A program made the position numbers and the translations under genes. Below the pieces are notes generated by a model, which was not told the DNA's origin, did not search any database, and saw only the letters and a program-made list of their open reading frames with translations. Positions 1-10,800 of a stretch of DNA of 64,000 nucleotides are shown here, one piece after another. The DNA is from JAXGPP01 sp040766885 (lineage in GTDB: Bacteria > Planctomycetota > Planctomycetia > Pirellulales > Thermoguttaceae). Each line of letters begins with the position of its first letter. Position 1 is the stretch's first letter. The stretch is taken from positions 1 to 64,000 of the forward strand of contig JAXGPP010000012.1 in the NCBI GenBank assembly GCA_040766885.1, written 5' to 3'.

Positions 1-17
1 CCGCAAAGCGAGCCCAG

Positions 18-926
18 TTAGACGAGCATCTCTTCGGGCTTGTCGGCTGATACCCGGCTGAACGACATGAGGTAGTCCACAGCCCTGCTCGCCTGCGCCG
101 ACGCCTGAAAAATAAATCTCGGATCATTTTCCAGAGCGGAAATCCACGACTTAACGTAGGCATGGTGGTTGTTGAGGTTTTCTGCCGTAGGCAGGCCAAA
201 CTCGGCACAGAGGAAGCACGCTCCGATCTCGGCTACGAGTTCTTCAAAGGCATACGAAGAACGGTTGCTCTTCTCGTGCCCGCCAAGCCGACTCGGGTGC
301 TGCGTCCAGTGAACGCCTTCATGAAAGAGAGTTTCGTAGTAGTCGGCCGTGCTGGCGAATTGATGGCGGAACGGCATGACGATGTAGTCGCTCGTCGGGT
401 TGTAGGCGGCTGTGTTCCCACCGTTCCTGATCTCCATTTTGGTGGCGGCGATGGCGGCGTCTGCCCGTTCATACCGTTCGTCCAAGATGTCGGGAGCAAG
501 TTCTCTTTTGCCTGCGTGGAGGTGATCGAGACCGTTCGCCTGTTCGGCATTGAACACGGGGATTGTCCGCATCACGGCGAACGTCTCCTCTTCCTCTTCG
601 CCAGTTTCCGATAGGACGGTTTTCGTGACGGGGCGAAAGAGGATTACATGAGCCGCTGCCTTCTCGCCTCGCCGAACATAGCCACCGGCTTGTCTCACCC
701 CCTGATAGGTGCCCCACCACCGGCTGTGGTAGCCGCCCTTCATCGCCGCCAGGGTGAGGCTCAAAACATTGATCCCCCGGTATCCTCGCAGAGTGCTGAG
801 GCTCAAGGGCGAACCGCAGTTGGGGTCGAGCGTCCACGGCCGTCTCCACGGCGGGAGGCCGTTCTGCTGGAGAGCTTCGAGGATCTGATTGCTGATGGCT
901 CGGCGTACCTCGTTCTGGCTTTGCAC
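18..926 (-). CDS. ArdC-type anti-restriction protein (DUF1738, zincin-like)
   Basis: The protein fits the ArdC family: an N-terminal ssDNA-binding-like domain followed by a zincin-like metallopeptidase domain. ArdC proteins travel on plasmids and integrative elements and protect incoming DNA from host restriction. Visible marks are the N-terminal NQILEALQQNGLPPWRRPW stretch, the zinc motif in LFHEGVHWTQHPSRL (an HExxH with EGV in place of the usual ELA), and the downstream AFEELVAEIGACFL helix that supplies the third ligand region. The frame stays open upstream to 1118, but the GTG at 926 is preferred: it has an AAAGGA ribosome site at good spacing and starts just before the conserved domain, whereas the extra 64 residues look like non-coding translation. 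It is transcribed leftward, divergent from the defence-like operon. Family assignment is good; activity is inferred. Confidence 0.85.
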   Translation of the reverse strand: MQSQNEVRRAISNQILEALQQNGLPPWRRPWTLDPNCGSPLSLSTLRGYRGINVLSLTLAAMKGGYHSRWWGTYQGVRQAGGYVRRGEKAAAHVILFRPVTKTVLSETGEEEEETFAVMRTIPVFNAEQANGLDHLHAGKRELAPDILDERYERADAAIAATKMEIRNGGNTAAYNPTSDYIVMPFRHQFASTADYYETLFHEGVHWTQHPSRLGGHEKSNRSSYAFEELVAEIGACFLCAEFGLPTAENLNNHHAYVKSWISALENDPRFIFQASAQASRAVDYLMSFSRVSADKPEEMLV

Positions 927-1328
927 TTCGTCGTTCCTTTGTCTCGGGTGTTCGTTCGGGAACGACGGTGGTATCCGGTGTCCGTCAGACACGAGCCGGG
1001 AGCGGCCAGGACGCACGCACCCCTCCTTTAGCTTTACAAGATGAGCCATCCTGCCGGTCCTGCCGGTTTGGCCGTGCTGGTATACTGACCATCCTGCCGC
1101 TCGGTATTCAGCCGCCAACGGGACGGTGAGTCTCTGCGGGATGAAGGAGATGTTCCAGCGGACGAAGCAGGAAGGGCTGGCAGGACAAGCGGTTACGAGG
1201 CGGCGCTAGTTGCGTTGCCAGCGTCCCCACAGTTACACTGAGGGCCTACCGTGTCGGTTCAGAATCGCCCAGGAGACGACGTTCGTATGTAGAGCCTGGG
1301 TAGTTTGGGCAGAAAGCCCGGTGCGACA
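927..1328. other. Divergent intergenic region between ardC-like gene and defence-like operon
   Basis: About 400 bases separate the leftward ArdC gene from the rightward SNF2 gene, so promoters for both units should lie here. I see no convincing -35/-10 pair, repeat or small gene. Part of it (to 1118) is an open upstream extension of the ArdC frame that I judge non-coding. Confidence 0.4.
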
Positions 1329-4202
1329 GTGACAACAGCGTATCACGCCCGCTATTTCGCTCATGAACTAACCCGGCGTCGGCAGCCGGTGGGCGTGGAT
1401 CGATTGTCGATGGCGCTGTTCGACGCCTGCGTGGACCTCAACCCGCACCAGATTGAGGCGGCGCTGTTTGCCCTTCGCAGCCCCCTCTCGAAGGGTGCGA
1501 TTCTGGCCGACGAGGTGGGCCTTGGCAAAACAATCGAGGCCGGGCTCGTGACCTGTCAGTGCTGGGCGGAACGGAAGCGGCATGTTCTGGTCATCTGCCC
1601 GGCAAGCCTCCGCAAGCAGTGGAGCCTTGAACTCGAAGAGAAGTTCAATCTGCCCACCGTCATCCTCGACGCTCGAACCTACCGGCTCGCTCAGAATGAT
1701 GGCGCTCCGCAGCCGTTCAATACGGAAAAGGTCGTAATCACCTCGGTGAATTTCGCCAGCAAGATGCGGGCAGATGTGAGAGCGGTGCCGTGGGATCTCG
1801 TGGTTCTCGACGAAGCCCACAAGCTCCGCAATGCCTATCGTCCCAGCAACAAGATGGGGCAGAACATCAAGTGGGCGCTCGAAGATCGCAAGAAGCTCTT
1901 GCTCACCGCCACCCCGCTTCAGAACTCACTCCTGGAGGTTTACGGGTTGTCGAGCGTGCTCGACGACCTGATCTTCGGCGATGTGGCATCTTTTCGCACG
2001 CAATATTGTAATGCAGGCGGTGACTTGGCTGGGCTGCGGGAACGGCTCAAGCTCTTCTGCAAACGGACCCTGCGTCAGCATGTTGTTGAGTACATCCAGT
2101 ACACCGAGCGCCGACCGATTACTATCAAGTTCTGCCCTACCGACGACGAGCAGAAGCTCTACGAAGCCGTCTCCGATTTCCTCAAGCGAGAAGAAACGCT
2201 CGCCCTGCCTCAGCGTCAGCGACACCTGACGACGTTAATTCTCCGCAAGCTGCTGGCTTCCTCGTCCCGAGCCGTTGCGAATACGCTCGAAACGATGAAG
2301 GCCCGGCTGGAGAAGATGGCCGAAAACCCGGCCACATCGGACGAGCTTGTCGAGGAATTGGTCGAGAGCGAGGAGCTTGAGGACGAGTACCTTGACGAGT
2401 TGCTCGCCGAAACAACGGGTGAGGAAGAGCCAGATTCGGGAAACGGCAAGCCCAAGGTCGATCTCCGCAAACTACGTGAAGAAATCGACGAGCTTCGCCG
2501 CTACTCGACCTGGGCTCGCAGCATCGGTATCGATACTAAGAGCCGCAGGCTTCTGGATGCTCTGAAGATCGGCTTCGAGAAGATGGCCGAGATGGGAGCG
2601 AACCGGAAGGCTGTTATCTTTACCGAGTCCCGCCGTACCCAGGATTACCTGAAGACCTTCCTCGAAGCCAACGGCTACAATGGCCAGATCGTCTTGTTCA
2701 ACGGCACAAACTCCGACCCGGAATCCAGACGCATCCTGGACCAATGGATCGAGGCTAATGCTACTTCGGGGCGTGTCACCGGCTCTCGTCAGATCGATAG
2801 CCGCACGGCGCTGATCGAACACTTCCGAGACCACGCCACCCTCATGATCGCCACGGAGGCCGCTGCCGAAGGCATCAACCTTCAATTTGCATCGCTGGTC
2901 ATCAATTATGACCTTCCCTGGAATCCGCAGCGGATCGAGCAGCGCATCGGGCGCTGCCACCGTTACGGTCAGAAGCATGATGTGGTGGTTATCAACTTCC
3001 TCAACGAGCGGAACGAAGCCGACCGGCGTGTCCTGGAGCTTCTCACGCAGAAGTTCAACCTGTTCAACGGCATCTTCGGGGCTTCAGACGAGGTGTTGGG
3101 AACCATCGAATCGGGAGTGGATTTCGAGAAACGCATTCTGGCCATCTATCAGCAGTGCCGCACGCCCGAGGAGATCGATACCGCCTTCCAACAACTTCAA
3201 CAGGAGATGGAGGAGACGATCCAGGCACGGCTGGCCGATACTCGCCGTATACTGCTGGAGCACTTCGACGAAGATGTCCATTCTCGGCTGAGAATGCGGC
3301 TAGACGATGCCCGAGCCAATCTCGACCGCATCACTCGACAGTTCTGGACCCTCACTCGCTACATCCTTGCCGACCGTGCCACTTTTGACGATCAGCGGTT
3401 GCAGTTCGATCTTAATCGGCCACCCCACGACGGCCTGAAACCGGGCCGTTACCACCTGATCTCGAAATCGCAGCCCAACATTCCCGGCGAGTTCCTGTAC
3501 CGGCTTTCACATCCGCTGGGCGAGCATGTCATCGACACCGGCAAGTCCTGCCCGGCACCGTTGGCGGAAGTCCGATTCGACATCACGAACTACCCAGCTA
3601 GGCTCTCGATCATCGAAGGGATGAAGGGGCAGTCCGGCTGGATGACCCTTCAGCATCTTTCCATCGATTCCTTTGACCAAGAAGAGTACCTCCTCTTTTC
3701 GGCAGTCACCGGCGCAGGGAAGTCGCTCGATCAGGAGACCTGTGAGAGACTCTTCCATTGCGTCGGAATCACGACGGCAACAGATGCTCTGTCACAGCCA
3801 GTCCAGGACCGCCTGACGAAAGAGGCTGAACGGCACGCCCAGGCCGCCGTCGAGAAGTCGCTGGAAGCGAACAATCGCCTGTTCAATGAAGAGCGTGAGC
3901 GGCTGGAGAAGTGGGCGGACGACATGATCGTCGCCGCCGAAAAGGATCTGGCTGACACGAAGGCCCAAATCAAGGCGCATCGCCGCCAGTCACGGCAAGC
4001 GACCACCCTCGACGAGCAGCAAGCTCTTCAAGAAACAATCCGGGATCTGGAGAAGAAGCAGCGGCGGCAGCGCCAGCAGATTTTCAACCTGGAGGACGAG
4101 ATCGCCGAGAAGCGGGACGCCCTGATCGACGGGCTCAAGCGGCGTATGAGCCACAAGACGAGCATCACTCCCCTCTTCACAATCAGATGGGAGGTGGTGT
4201 GA
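1329..4202 (+). CDS. SNF2-family helicase/ATPase, first gene of restriction-like operon
   Basis: This is an SNF2-type superfamily 2 ATPase of about 957 residues. The Walker A region is DEVGLGKT (about residue 61), the Walker B/DEAH box is LVVLDEAH (about 161), LLLTATPLQN is motif III, and the helicase C-terminal domain carries RIEQRIGRCHRYGQ (about 535). Roughly residues 830-945 form a highly charged coiled coil, which could mediate assembly with other subunits. Proteins of this build move along or remodel DNA; DrmD of DISARM is a comparable defence-associated example. The GTG at 1329 begins TTAYHARYFAHEL, typical of the family start. A TTG at 1305 in the same frame is an alternative. Its stop overlaps the next start codon (TGATG at 4200-4204), so the two are translationally coupled. 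A role in anti-phage defence is inferred from its neighbours. Confidence 0.85.
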   Translation: MTTAYHARYFAHELTRRRQPVGVDRLSMALFDACVDLNPHQIEAALFALRSPLSKGAILADEVGLGKTIEAGLVTCQCWAERKRHVLVICPASLRKQWSLELEEKFNLPTVILDARTYRLAQNDGAPQPFNTEKVVITSVNFASKMRADVRAVPWDLVVLDEAHKLRNAYRPSNKMGQNIKWALEDRKKLLLTATPLQNSLLEVYGLSSVLDDLIFGDVASFRTQYCNAGGDLAGLRERLKLFCKRTLRQHVVEYIQYTERRPITIKFCPTDDEQKLYEAVSDFLKREETLALPQRQRHLTTLILRKLLASSSRAVANTLETMKARLEKMAENPATSDELVEELVESEELEDEYLDELLAETTGEEEPDSGNGKPKVDLRKLREEIDELRRYSTWARSIGIDTKSRRLLDALKIGFEKMAEMGANRKAVIFTESRRTQDYLKTFLEANGYNGQIVLFNGTNSDPESRRILDQWIEANATSGRVTGSRQIDSRTALIEHFRDHATLMIATEAAAEGINLQFASLVINYDLPWNPQRIEQRIGRCHRYGQKHDVVVINFLNERNEADRRVLELLTQKFNLFNGIFGASDEVLGTIESGVDFEKRILAIYQQCRTPEEIDTAFQQLQQEMEETIQARLADTRRILLEHFDEDVHSRLRMRLDDARANLDRITRQFWTLTRYILADRATFDDQRLQFDLNRPPHDGLKPGRYHLISKSQPNIPGEFLYRLSHPLGEHVIDTGKSCPAPLAEVRFDITNYPARLSIIEGMKGQSGWMTLQHLSIDSFDQEEYLLFSAVTGAGKSLDQETCERLFHCVGITTATDALSQPVQDRLTKEAERHAQAAVEKSLEANNRLFNEERERLEKWADDMIVAAEKDLADTKAQIKAHRRQSRQATTLDEQQALQETIRDLEKKQRRQRQQIFNLEDEIAEKRDALIDGLKRRMSHKTSITPLFTIRWEVV

Positions 4203-4762
4203 TGAAGCCAGAGCCGCTCAACCGCCGTGACATCGAGGCCGAGTGCCTCTGCACTTTCGAGCGGGTTCTCAACGACCTCGGCTTGGAGGTGAACGGCCGG
4301 GGATACGGAGCCAACAATCGGTTCGACCCTGGCTTCAATCTCGTTGGCCAGCAGCGCTTCCAGTACGGTGATCTTCGGGTCGTCCTGGAGGACCGAATCG
4401 TGGTGGTCGAGGTTGAGAGCGCAGGAGGATTGACTAACCTTGTCAAGTATTGGCCACTCGTCCAATCATCGACCAAGCCGATTCTGCTGCTGCACGCCTT
4501 CGGGCAGTGCTCAGCCAACGACTACCTCTCGCACCTGCGACTCTGGGATTTCATCTGGGCAAGAATGCGATCAGAACTTTGGGCTTGCGCACCGCCAGCG
4601 ATGTATGCCCAGCGGTTTCAACATGTACACGACGATCCTACCGGTCTTCAGGCTGTTGCTCTGGCGTTCCGCCGTTGTCTGACGGAGCCACTGCCAGTCG
4701 TCTGCCGGGAGGTCTTTGGATACACGGCACGCCACACGGGCCTGCAAAGCCCGAACGTATGA
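4202..4762 (+). CDS. Small PD-(D/E)XK-like hypothetical protein in restriction-like operon
   Basis: A 186-residue protein with no family name I can give. The central stretch has a GD followed about ten residues later by VVVEVES, preceded by FQYGDLRVVL. This spacing and strand pattern resemble the core of PD-(D/E)XK nucleases, though the position usually held by lysine is glutamate (E-V-E), so it may be a divergent or inactive fold. The start overlaps the stop of the SNF2 gene by one base, with a GGGAGGTGG ribosome site just upstream. A 15-base gap follows before the methyltransferase gene. Such tight coupling implies stoichiometric production with the SNF2 protein. It could be a nuclease subunit, a specificity or adaptor factor, or a structural partner; nothing in the sequence decides this. 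Confidence 0.7.
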   Translation: MKPEPLNRRDIEAECLCTFERVLNDLGLEVNGRGYGANNRFDPGFNLVGQQRFQYGDLRVVLEDRIVVVEVESAGGLTNLVKYWPLVQSSTKPILLLHAFGQCSANDYLSHLRLWDFIWARMRSELWACAPPAMYAQRFQHVHDDPTGLQAVALAFRRCLTEPLPVVCREVFGYTARHTGLQSPNV

Positions 4763-4777
4763 AGGAGGGGACGAACA

Positions 4778-7700
4778 GTGCCTAGCAACTTCGAGAAACT
4801 CCGGGGCCTGCTCCAGGAACTCTTCCAACTGGATCAGGCCGACTTGGATTTCGGAATCTATCGTATTATGAACCAGAAGCGGGATGAGATTCTCCGCTTC
4901 CTGGACAATGATCTCTTGCCACAAGTCAAATCGGCCTTCGAGCAATACAAGCCAGCCGACAAGGCCCACATCCAAACACAGCTTGACGAGGCCATTCGTC
5001 AGGCCGAGGCCCTGGGTGCCGATCCCGACCAGTTGCCCAAGGTCAAGGAACTCAAGCAGAAGCTCAACGACACCGCTGTGGATGTGACGGCCCTGGAGAA
5101 CGAGGTCTTCTCGCACCTGTTCAACTTTTTCCGCCGCTACTACAGCGACGGTGACTTCATATCCCTGCGCCGGTACAAGGAGGGCGTCTACGCCGTTCCC
5201 TACGAAGGCGAGGAAGTCAAGCTGCACTGGGCGAACGCTGACCAGTATTACGTCAAGAGCAGCGAGACGTTCCGAGACTACACCTTCAAGGTCGCCGGGG
5301 GCAAGCGAGTCCGGGTGCATCTCGTCGCCGCCTCCACAGAGCAGGACAACAACAAGGCGGCTCCCGACAAGGAACGGCGCTTTGTTCTGGCCGATAACCC
5401 TCTGTCTGAAGAGAACGGTGAACTCTTCATCCGGTTTGAGTATCGCCCCTATGAAGGCAAAGAGAAGCAGGATGATCTTAACAAGCGAGCCGTCGAAGCG
5501 GTTCTCAAGACGTCTGGGTTTGAGCAATGGGTCCAGGGATTGGGTAAGCTCGCACCGACCGAGAAAAAGAAGGACCGAACGGTACTGGAGAAGCACCTGA
5601 CGCAGTACACGGCTCGCAACACCTTCGATTACTTTATTCACAAAGACCTGGGTGGCTTTCTGCGCCGGGAGCTTGACTTCTACATTAAGAACGAGGTCAT
5701 GCACCTGGACGACATCGAACACGAGTCGGCCCCGAAGGTGGAGCAGTATCTCAGTAAGATCAAGGTCATTCGCAGCATTGCCCACAAAATCATCCAGTTC
5801 CTCGAACAACTGGAAACCTTCCAGAGGAAGCTCTGGCTAAAGAAGAAATTCGTAATCGAGACACACTACTGCCTCACGCTCGACCGCATACCGGAGGAGC
5901 TTTACCCGGAGATCATTAAGAACGCTGCACAACGGGATGAATGGGTCCGACTCTTCGCCATTGACGAGATCAAGAAGGACTTGAACGGCCCCGGCTACTC
6001 ACAGCCTCTCACGGTAGATTTCCTTAAAGCGCATCGGTATCTCGTTCTCGATACCGGCCTCTTCGACCGTGCCTTCACTACTCGCCTCTTGGGTGGGCTT
6101 GATGACATAGACGCAACCCTCGATGGGATCGCAATCCATTCCGACAACTTCCAGGCGATCAACCTGTTACTCGCACGGTTTCGGGGTGCAGTTAGGACTA
6201 CTTACATCGACCCGCCCTACAACACGGGCGAAGACGGGTTTCCGTACAAAGACTCGTACCAGCACTCCTCTTGGCTTTCGATGCTGGCTGACCGCCTTGC
6301 GTTGGGGCGGGCACTTGATTCAGCAAATGCCACGCTGACGGTCAGTATCGACGACGAAGAACTTGACCGGCTTTGCCAACTGCTGCGGGTAGTTTACGGG
6401 GACAGCGAACTGGCGAAGCTGGTGTGGGATCGCAACCGAAAGAATGATGCGAAGTATTTCTCCGTTGGCCACGAATATATGGTCGTTGTTGCACGCAATC
6501 GCCAGCACCTGAACGAGGCTGGTGTCATTTTTCGGGAGCCAAAGGAAGGAATCTCCGATGCCAAGGAACTGTTTGAGAGGCTGGTGAGCACGCACGGCGA
6601 AGATTGGGAAGCAGTGCGAAATGGCTGGATGACGTGGTTTGATGATATACCGGTTTCGGACCCTCGCCGCAGGCTGATGCGTTTCAATAAGGTGGGCAAG
6701 CGTGGTCCATACCGGGATGACGGCAACATAAACTGGCCGGGCGGGGGTGGTCCTAGATATGAAGTCCTTCATCCAGTCACCAAAAAGCCATGCCGCAAAC
6801 CGGTGTCTGGATGGCGGTATCCGACACCTGAGCGTTTTTGGGAAGAATATGAGGCGGGGAAAATTGCCTTCGGTGAAGATGAGAACAAGGTGCCTTCGAC
6901 GATCTCCTACTTGTTTGAGGGAGACGGGCAGGTGATGCCGAGTGTGTTTTACAGTTACGCTCAGACAGCATCACAGGAATTCGATGCACTTTTCGGGCGA
7001 CGAGCGTTTGACAATCCGAAGAACTGGCGAGATTTGTTGCGGGTATTCCGGTATCTGTCGGAGCCGGATTCGTGGATCATTGACTACTTCGCCGGGTCGG
7101 GATCAACCGCCCATGCAGTCATCAATCTAAACCGTGATGACAAATCTCGTCGCAAGTACCTCCTTATCGAGATGGGGAACTACTTCGATTCAGTCTTGAA
7201 GCCACGCATAGCCAAGGTCATCTACTCAAGGGACTGGCGAGATGGCAAACCGGTAGACCGCATCGGCTCAAGTCATGCGTTCAAGTACATGCGACTCGAA
7301 TCCTACGAGGACGCCTTGAACAACCTGGAGTTGAAGCGGAGCGACCAGCAAACGACTTTCCTTGGTGCCGACGCCGACCTGCGAGAGCAGTACATTCTGT
7401 CTTACATGCTGGACGTGGAAAGTCGGGGAAGCCAGTCGTTACTCAACGTCGAGGCGTTCCGCAACCCCGACGAATACAAGCTGCGTGTGGAACAGAATGG
7501 CGAAACGCAGTTGTTGAACGTCGATTTAGTTGAGACTTTCAACTGGCTCCTGGGCTTGGCCGTATCGCACATCGATGTAATCCGAGGCGTGCGGGTAGTC
7601 GATGGTAAGGCCCCGAATGGCGACCGGGTATTGGTGTTGTGGCGAAACATCGACCAAATGGACAACGAGGCTCTCGACAAGTGGTTCGAGAAGCAGGGCT

Positions 7701-7846
7701 ACAGCACCCGTGAAATGATCTACGACGTGTTCTACGTTAATGGCGATAACAACTTGGAGAATCTGCGTCTCCCGGACCAGACTTGGAAGGTGCGACTGAT
7801 CGAGGACGAGTTCCAACGGCTCATGTTCGATGGACAAAGGGTATAG
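4778..7846 (+). CDS. Very large type III Mod-like DNA adenine methyltransferase
   Basis: This is a site-specific DNA methyltransferase of the beta class: the catalytic motif DPPYNTG (about residues 478-484) comes before the AdoMet-binding motif FAGSGST (about 771-777), as in type III Mod proteins. At 1,022 residues it is much longer than ordinary Mod proteins (roughly 600-700). The surplus is an N-terminal region of about 470 residues, rich in charged helices, that I do not recognise. The start is GTG at 4778 with a strong AAGGAGGGG ribosome site. The gene ends nine bases before the Res-like gene, as expected of a Mod/Res pair. It probably methylates adenine in a short asymmetric site to protect self DNA; the target cannot be read from sequence. 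Confidence 0.88.
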   Translation: MPSNFEKLRGLLQELFQLDQADLDFGIYRIMNQKRDEILRFLDNDLLPQVKSAFEQYKPADKAHIQTQLDEAIRQAEALGADPDQLPKVKELKQKLNDTAVDVTALENEVFSHLFNFFRRYYSDGDFISLRRYKEGVYAVPYEGEEVKLHWANADQYYVKSSETFRDYTFKVAGGKRVRVHLVAASTEQDNNKAAPDKERRFVLADNPLSEENGELFIRFEYRPYEGKEKQDDLNKRAVEAVLKTSGFEQWVQGLGKLAPTEKKKDRTVLEKHLTQYTARNTFDYFIHKDLGGFLRRELDFYIKNEVMHLDDIEHESAPKVEQYLSKIKVIRSIAHKIIQFLEQLETFQRKLWLKKKFVIETHYCLTLDRIPEELYPEIIKNAAQRDEWVRLFAIDEIKKDLNGPGYSQPLTVDFLKAHRYLVLDTGLFDRAFTTRLLGGLDDIDATLDGIAIHSDNFQAINLLLARFRGAVRTTYIDPPYNTGEDGFPYKDSYQHSSWLSMLADRLALGRALDSANATLTVSIDDEELDRLCQLLRVVYGDSELAKLVWDRNRKNDAKYFSVGHEYMVVVARNRQHLNEAGVIFREPKEGISDAKELFERLVSTHGEDWEAVRNGWMTWFDDIPVSDPRRRLMRFNKVGKRGPYRDDGNINWPGGGGPRYEVLHPVTKKPCRKPVSGWRYPTPERFWEEYEAGKIAFGEDENKVPSTISYLFEGDGQVMPSVFYSYAQTASQEFDALFGRRAFDNPKNWRDLLRVFRYLSEPDSWIIDYFAGSGSTAHAVINLNRDDKSRRKYLLIEMGNYFDSVLKPRIAKVIYSRDWRDGKPVDRIGSSHAFKYMRLESYEDALNNLELKRSDQQTTFLGADADLREQYILSYMLDVESRGSQSLLNVEAFRNPDEYKLRVEQNGETQLLNVDLVETFNWLLGLAVSHIDVIRGVRVVDGKAPNGDRVLVLWRNIDQMDNEALDKWFEKQGYSTREMIYDVFYVNGDNNLENLRLPDQTWKVRLIEDEFQRLMFDGQRV

Positions 7847-7855
7847 GAGCAGAAC

Positions 7856-10800
7856 ATGGGCAAGCGCAAATCAAGCCAATCCAGCACGGCTACTCTCGCT
7901 CAGGAAGTGGCCCCATTGAAGTTCGACCAGAAGCTCGTCCTGGTTCAGTGGATGCTCTCGCTGTTTGACAAGCGGAGTTTCGAGCAACTGGCCGAGCCGT
8001 TTAAGTCGGCAGAACTCGAAGGGCTGAACGAGGACAACAACCATAAGTTTCTCGCTGTGTTTCGGGCGCTCTGGGAGTTGGAGGAGTTTCCCGGCGACTT
8101 ACTCCTGGGTTACGACCAAAACATCGTCAAGCACACACTCACGCTCAATGAACGGCGTGCAGACCCGATCCGCTGGAAGTATTTCCAATGGCTTTCCCTT
8201 CTGTTTACCGAAGTCTACCTTGATCGGTTCTTTCGCAACCCAGACAAGCTATTAGCCGACCTCAATACATTCGTCGCCAACTTCAATCAGGACAAGGGCG
8301 ATAAAGACAAGATACCGTCCTACGAACCGGCCGACCTGCGCAAGATTGCCTTCTGGAACGCCACAGGCAGCGGCAAGACGTTGCTGATGCACGTCAACAT
8401 TCTCCAATACCAGCATTACCTGGACCTGCACGGTAAGAACCGGGAACTGAACCGGATCATCTTGCTAACGCCCAACGAAGGGCTATCCCGCCAGCACCTT
8501 TGCGAGTTCCAAGCGGCGGGGATGGAAGCCGACCTGTTCTCGAAAGACGGCCGATCTCTGTTTTCTGGGAAGACCATCGAGATCATCGACATCCATAAGC
8601 TGCGGGAGGAGATGGGTGAGAAGACCGTCGCCATCGATGCTTTCGAGGGCAACAATCTCGTGCTGGTGGATGAGGGCCACCGTGGATCGAGCGGCAAGGA
8701 GGCGGGTCGCTGGATGGACGCCCGCCGTCGCCTATGCGAACAGGGCTTCTCCTTCGAGTATTCGGCCACGTTTGGACAGGCAATGAAGGCGAGTAGCAAC
8801 AAAGCCCTGGAACAGGAGTATGCCAAGTGCATACTATTCGACTACTCGTACAAGTATTTTTACCGAGACGGCTTCGGAAAAGATTACCGCATCCTGAACC
8901 TCGCCGACGACTCTGACGATGACAAACGCCGCCTCTACCTGACGGCCTGCCTGCTCGCCTTCTACCAGCAGCAGCGCCTCTATCAGGACAAATCGTCCGA
9001 TTTCCGTCCATTCCTTCTGGAGAACCCACTGTGGGTGTTCGTGGGCGGCAGCGTGAACGCCGTGCGGTCGGAGAACAAGAAGAAAGTCTCCGACGTCGTG
9101 GACATCTTGCTTTTTCTGGCCGAGTTCGTGAATGACAAGCGGCGCACCATCAAGCTGATCGACCGGCTTCTCAGCGGCAAGCCCGGCCTGCTGGACCAAC
9201 AGCAGAAGGAACTTTTCGCCACGGCCTTTGGCTATCTGAGTCTGACCGGTCTAACTCCCGAGGCGATGTACAACGACATTCTTGCGGCGCTTTTCAATTC
9301 GCCCAGTCAGGCGAAGCTGCATGTCCTTAACCTCAAAGGAACTGATGGCGAAATCGCACTTCGTTTGGGCGAGAACGACGCATTCGGGCTCATCAACGTC
9401 GGTGACGCTTCTGCTTTGTGCAAGTTATGCGATGAGCATCCCGGTTTGCTGGCAGTGGACGAGAAGGAGTTTTCCGGCTCTCTTTTCGCCAGCCTCAGCG
9501 CCGCTGATTCCACTGTGAATATCCTGATCGGGTCCAAGAAGTTCACGGAGGGGTGGAACAGTTGGCGTGTAAGCACAATGGGGTTGATGAACGTTGGCAG
9601 GTCTGAAGGCTCCGAAATAATCCAGCTATTTGGGCGGGGAGTGCGGCTGAAGGGGCTCGGCATGTGCCTGAAACGCAGCAGCGAAATTCCGGGTATCTCC
9701 AAACCGTTGCACATCAAGGTGCTCGAAACCCTGAACATCTTCGGCATCCGTGCCCAGTACATGCAGCAGTTCAACGAGTACCTCAAGGATGAGGGGCTGC
9801 CGACGAACGAGGACCGGATCACGATCATCCTACCCGTAGTAAAGAACCTGGGGAGCACGAAGCTCAGAAGCATTCGCCTGCAAGAGGGCGTGGACTTCAA
9901 GCGGCAGGGCAAAAAGCCGACGCTCGACGATCCGCCGCCATTCCTGCTCAAGCATCCAGTTGCGCTCAACTGGTATCCCAAGATCCAAGCCCGGCAAAGC
10001 AAAGGGGTGGCAGTTACGACGGAATTGTCCACCCTGGAAGAAGGGAGATTTGAGGAGAAGCATCTCGCCTTCATGGACTTGAATGCGATCTACTTCGAGT
10101 TGCAGCACTTCAAGAATGAACGGGCGTGGTACAACTTGAACTTACCCCGACAGAGCATCATGAAGCTGCTCCGTAATTATCGCTGGTATCGGCTCTACAT
10201 TCCCTCCGCTGAAATGGAGTTCACCCGCTTCGACCGGGTGCGCCGATGGGAAGAAATCGCCGTGGCACTGCTGAGGAAGTACGTCGACCGCTTTTACAAG
10301 TATAAGAAGCAAGAATTTGAGGCTGACCACCTGGAGTACCATGAGCTTCGGGAAGACGATCCCAACTTCGTGCAGGAGTACCGGCTGTTGGTGGAGGAGT
10401 CGGCCGAGAACATTAAGCAAGGGCTGGCCGACCTGAAGGCGGAAATCAACAAACGGTCCATTCGGGACAAGCTGACAGTCGGCAACCTCACGGCCTACTG
10501 GTTCGGCAACCACCTGTACCAGCCGCTCTTGCACCTCGGCAAGAGCCAGCTTATCGAAGTCAGCCCCGTGTCGCTCAACGACGGCGAGCGGGATTTCGTT
10601 CTCGACCTGAAGAAGTTCTGCGACGAGAACAAGGACTTCTTCCACGGGCGAGAGCTATTCCTCCTCCGCAACGTGAGCAAGCGAGGCATTGGTTTCTTCG
10701 AGGCGGGCAATTTCTACCCCGACTTTATCCTCTGGCTCCTGGTGGGCGAGAAGCAGTACGTCTCGTTCGTAGACCCGAAAGGTCTGCGTATGCTTGACGA

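Noticed and set aside
4571..5809. 412-residue open frame on the minus strand
   Set aside because: It is the opposite-strand shadow of the Mod-like gene: no family resemblance, and it conflicts with the well-supported methyltransferase.
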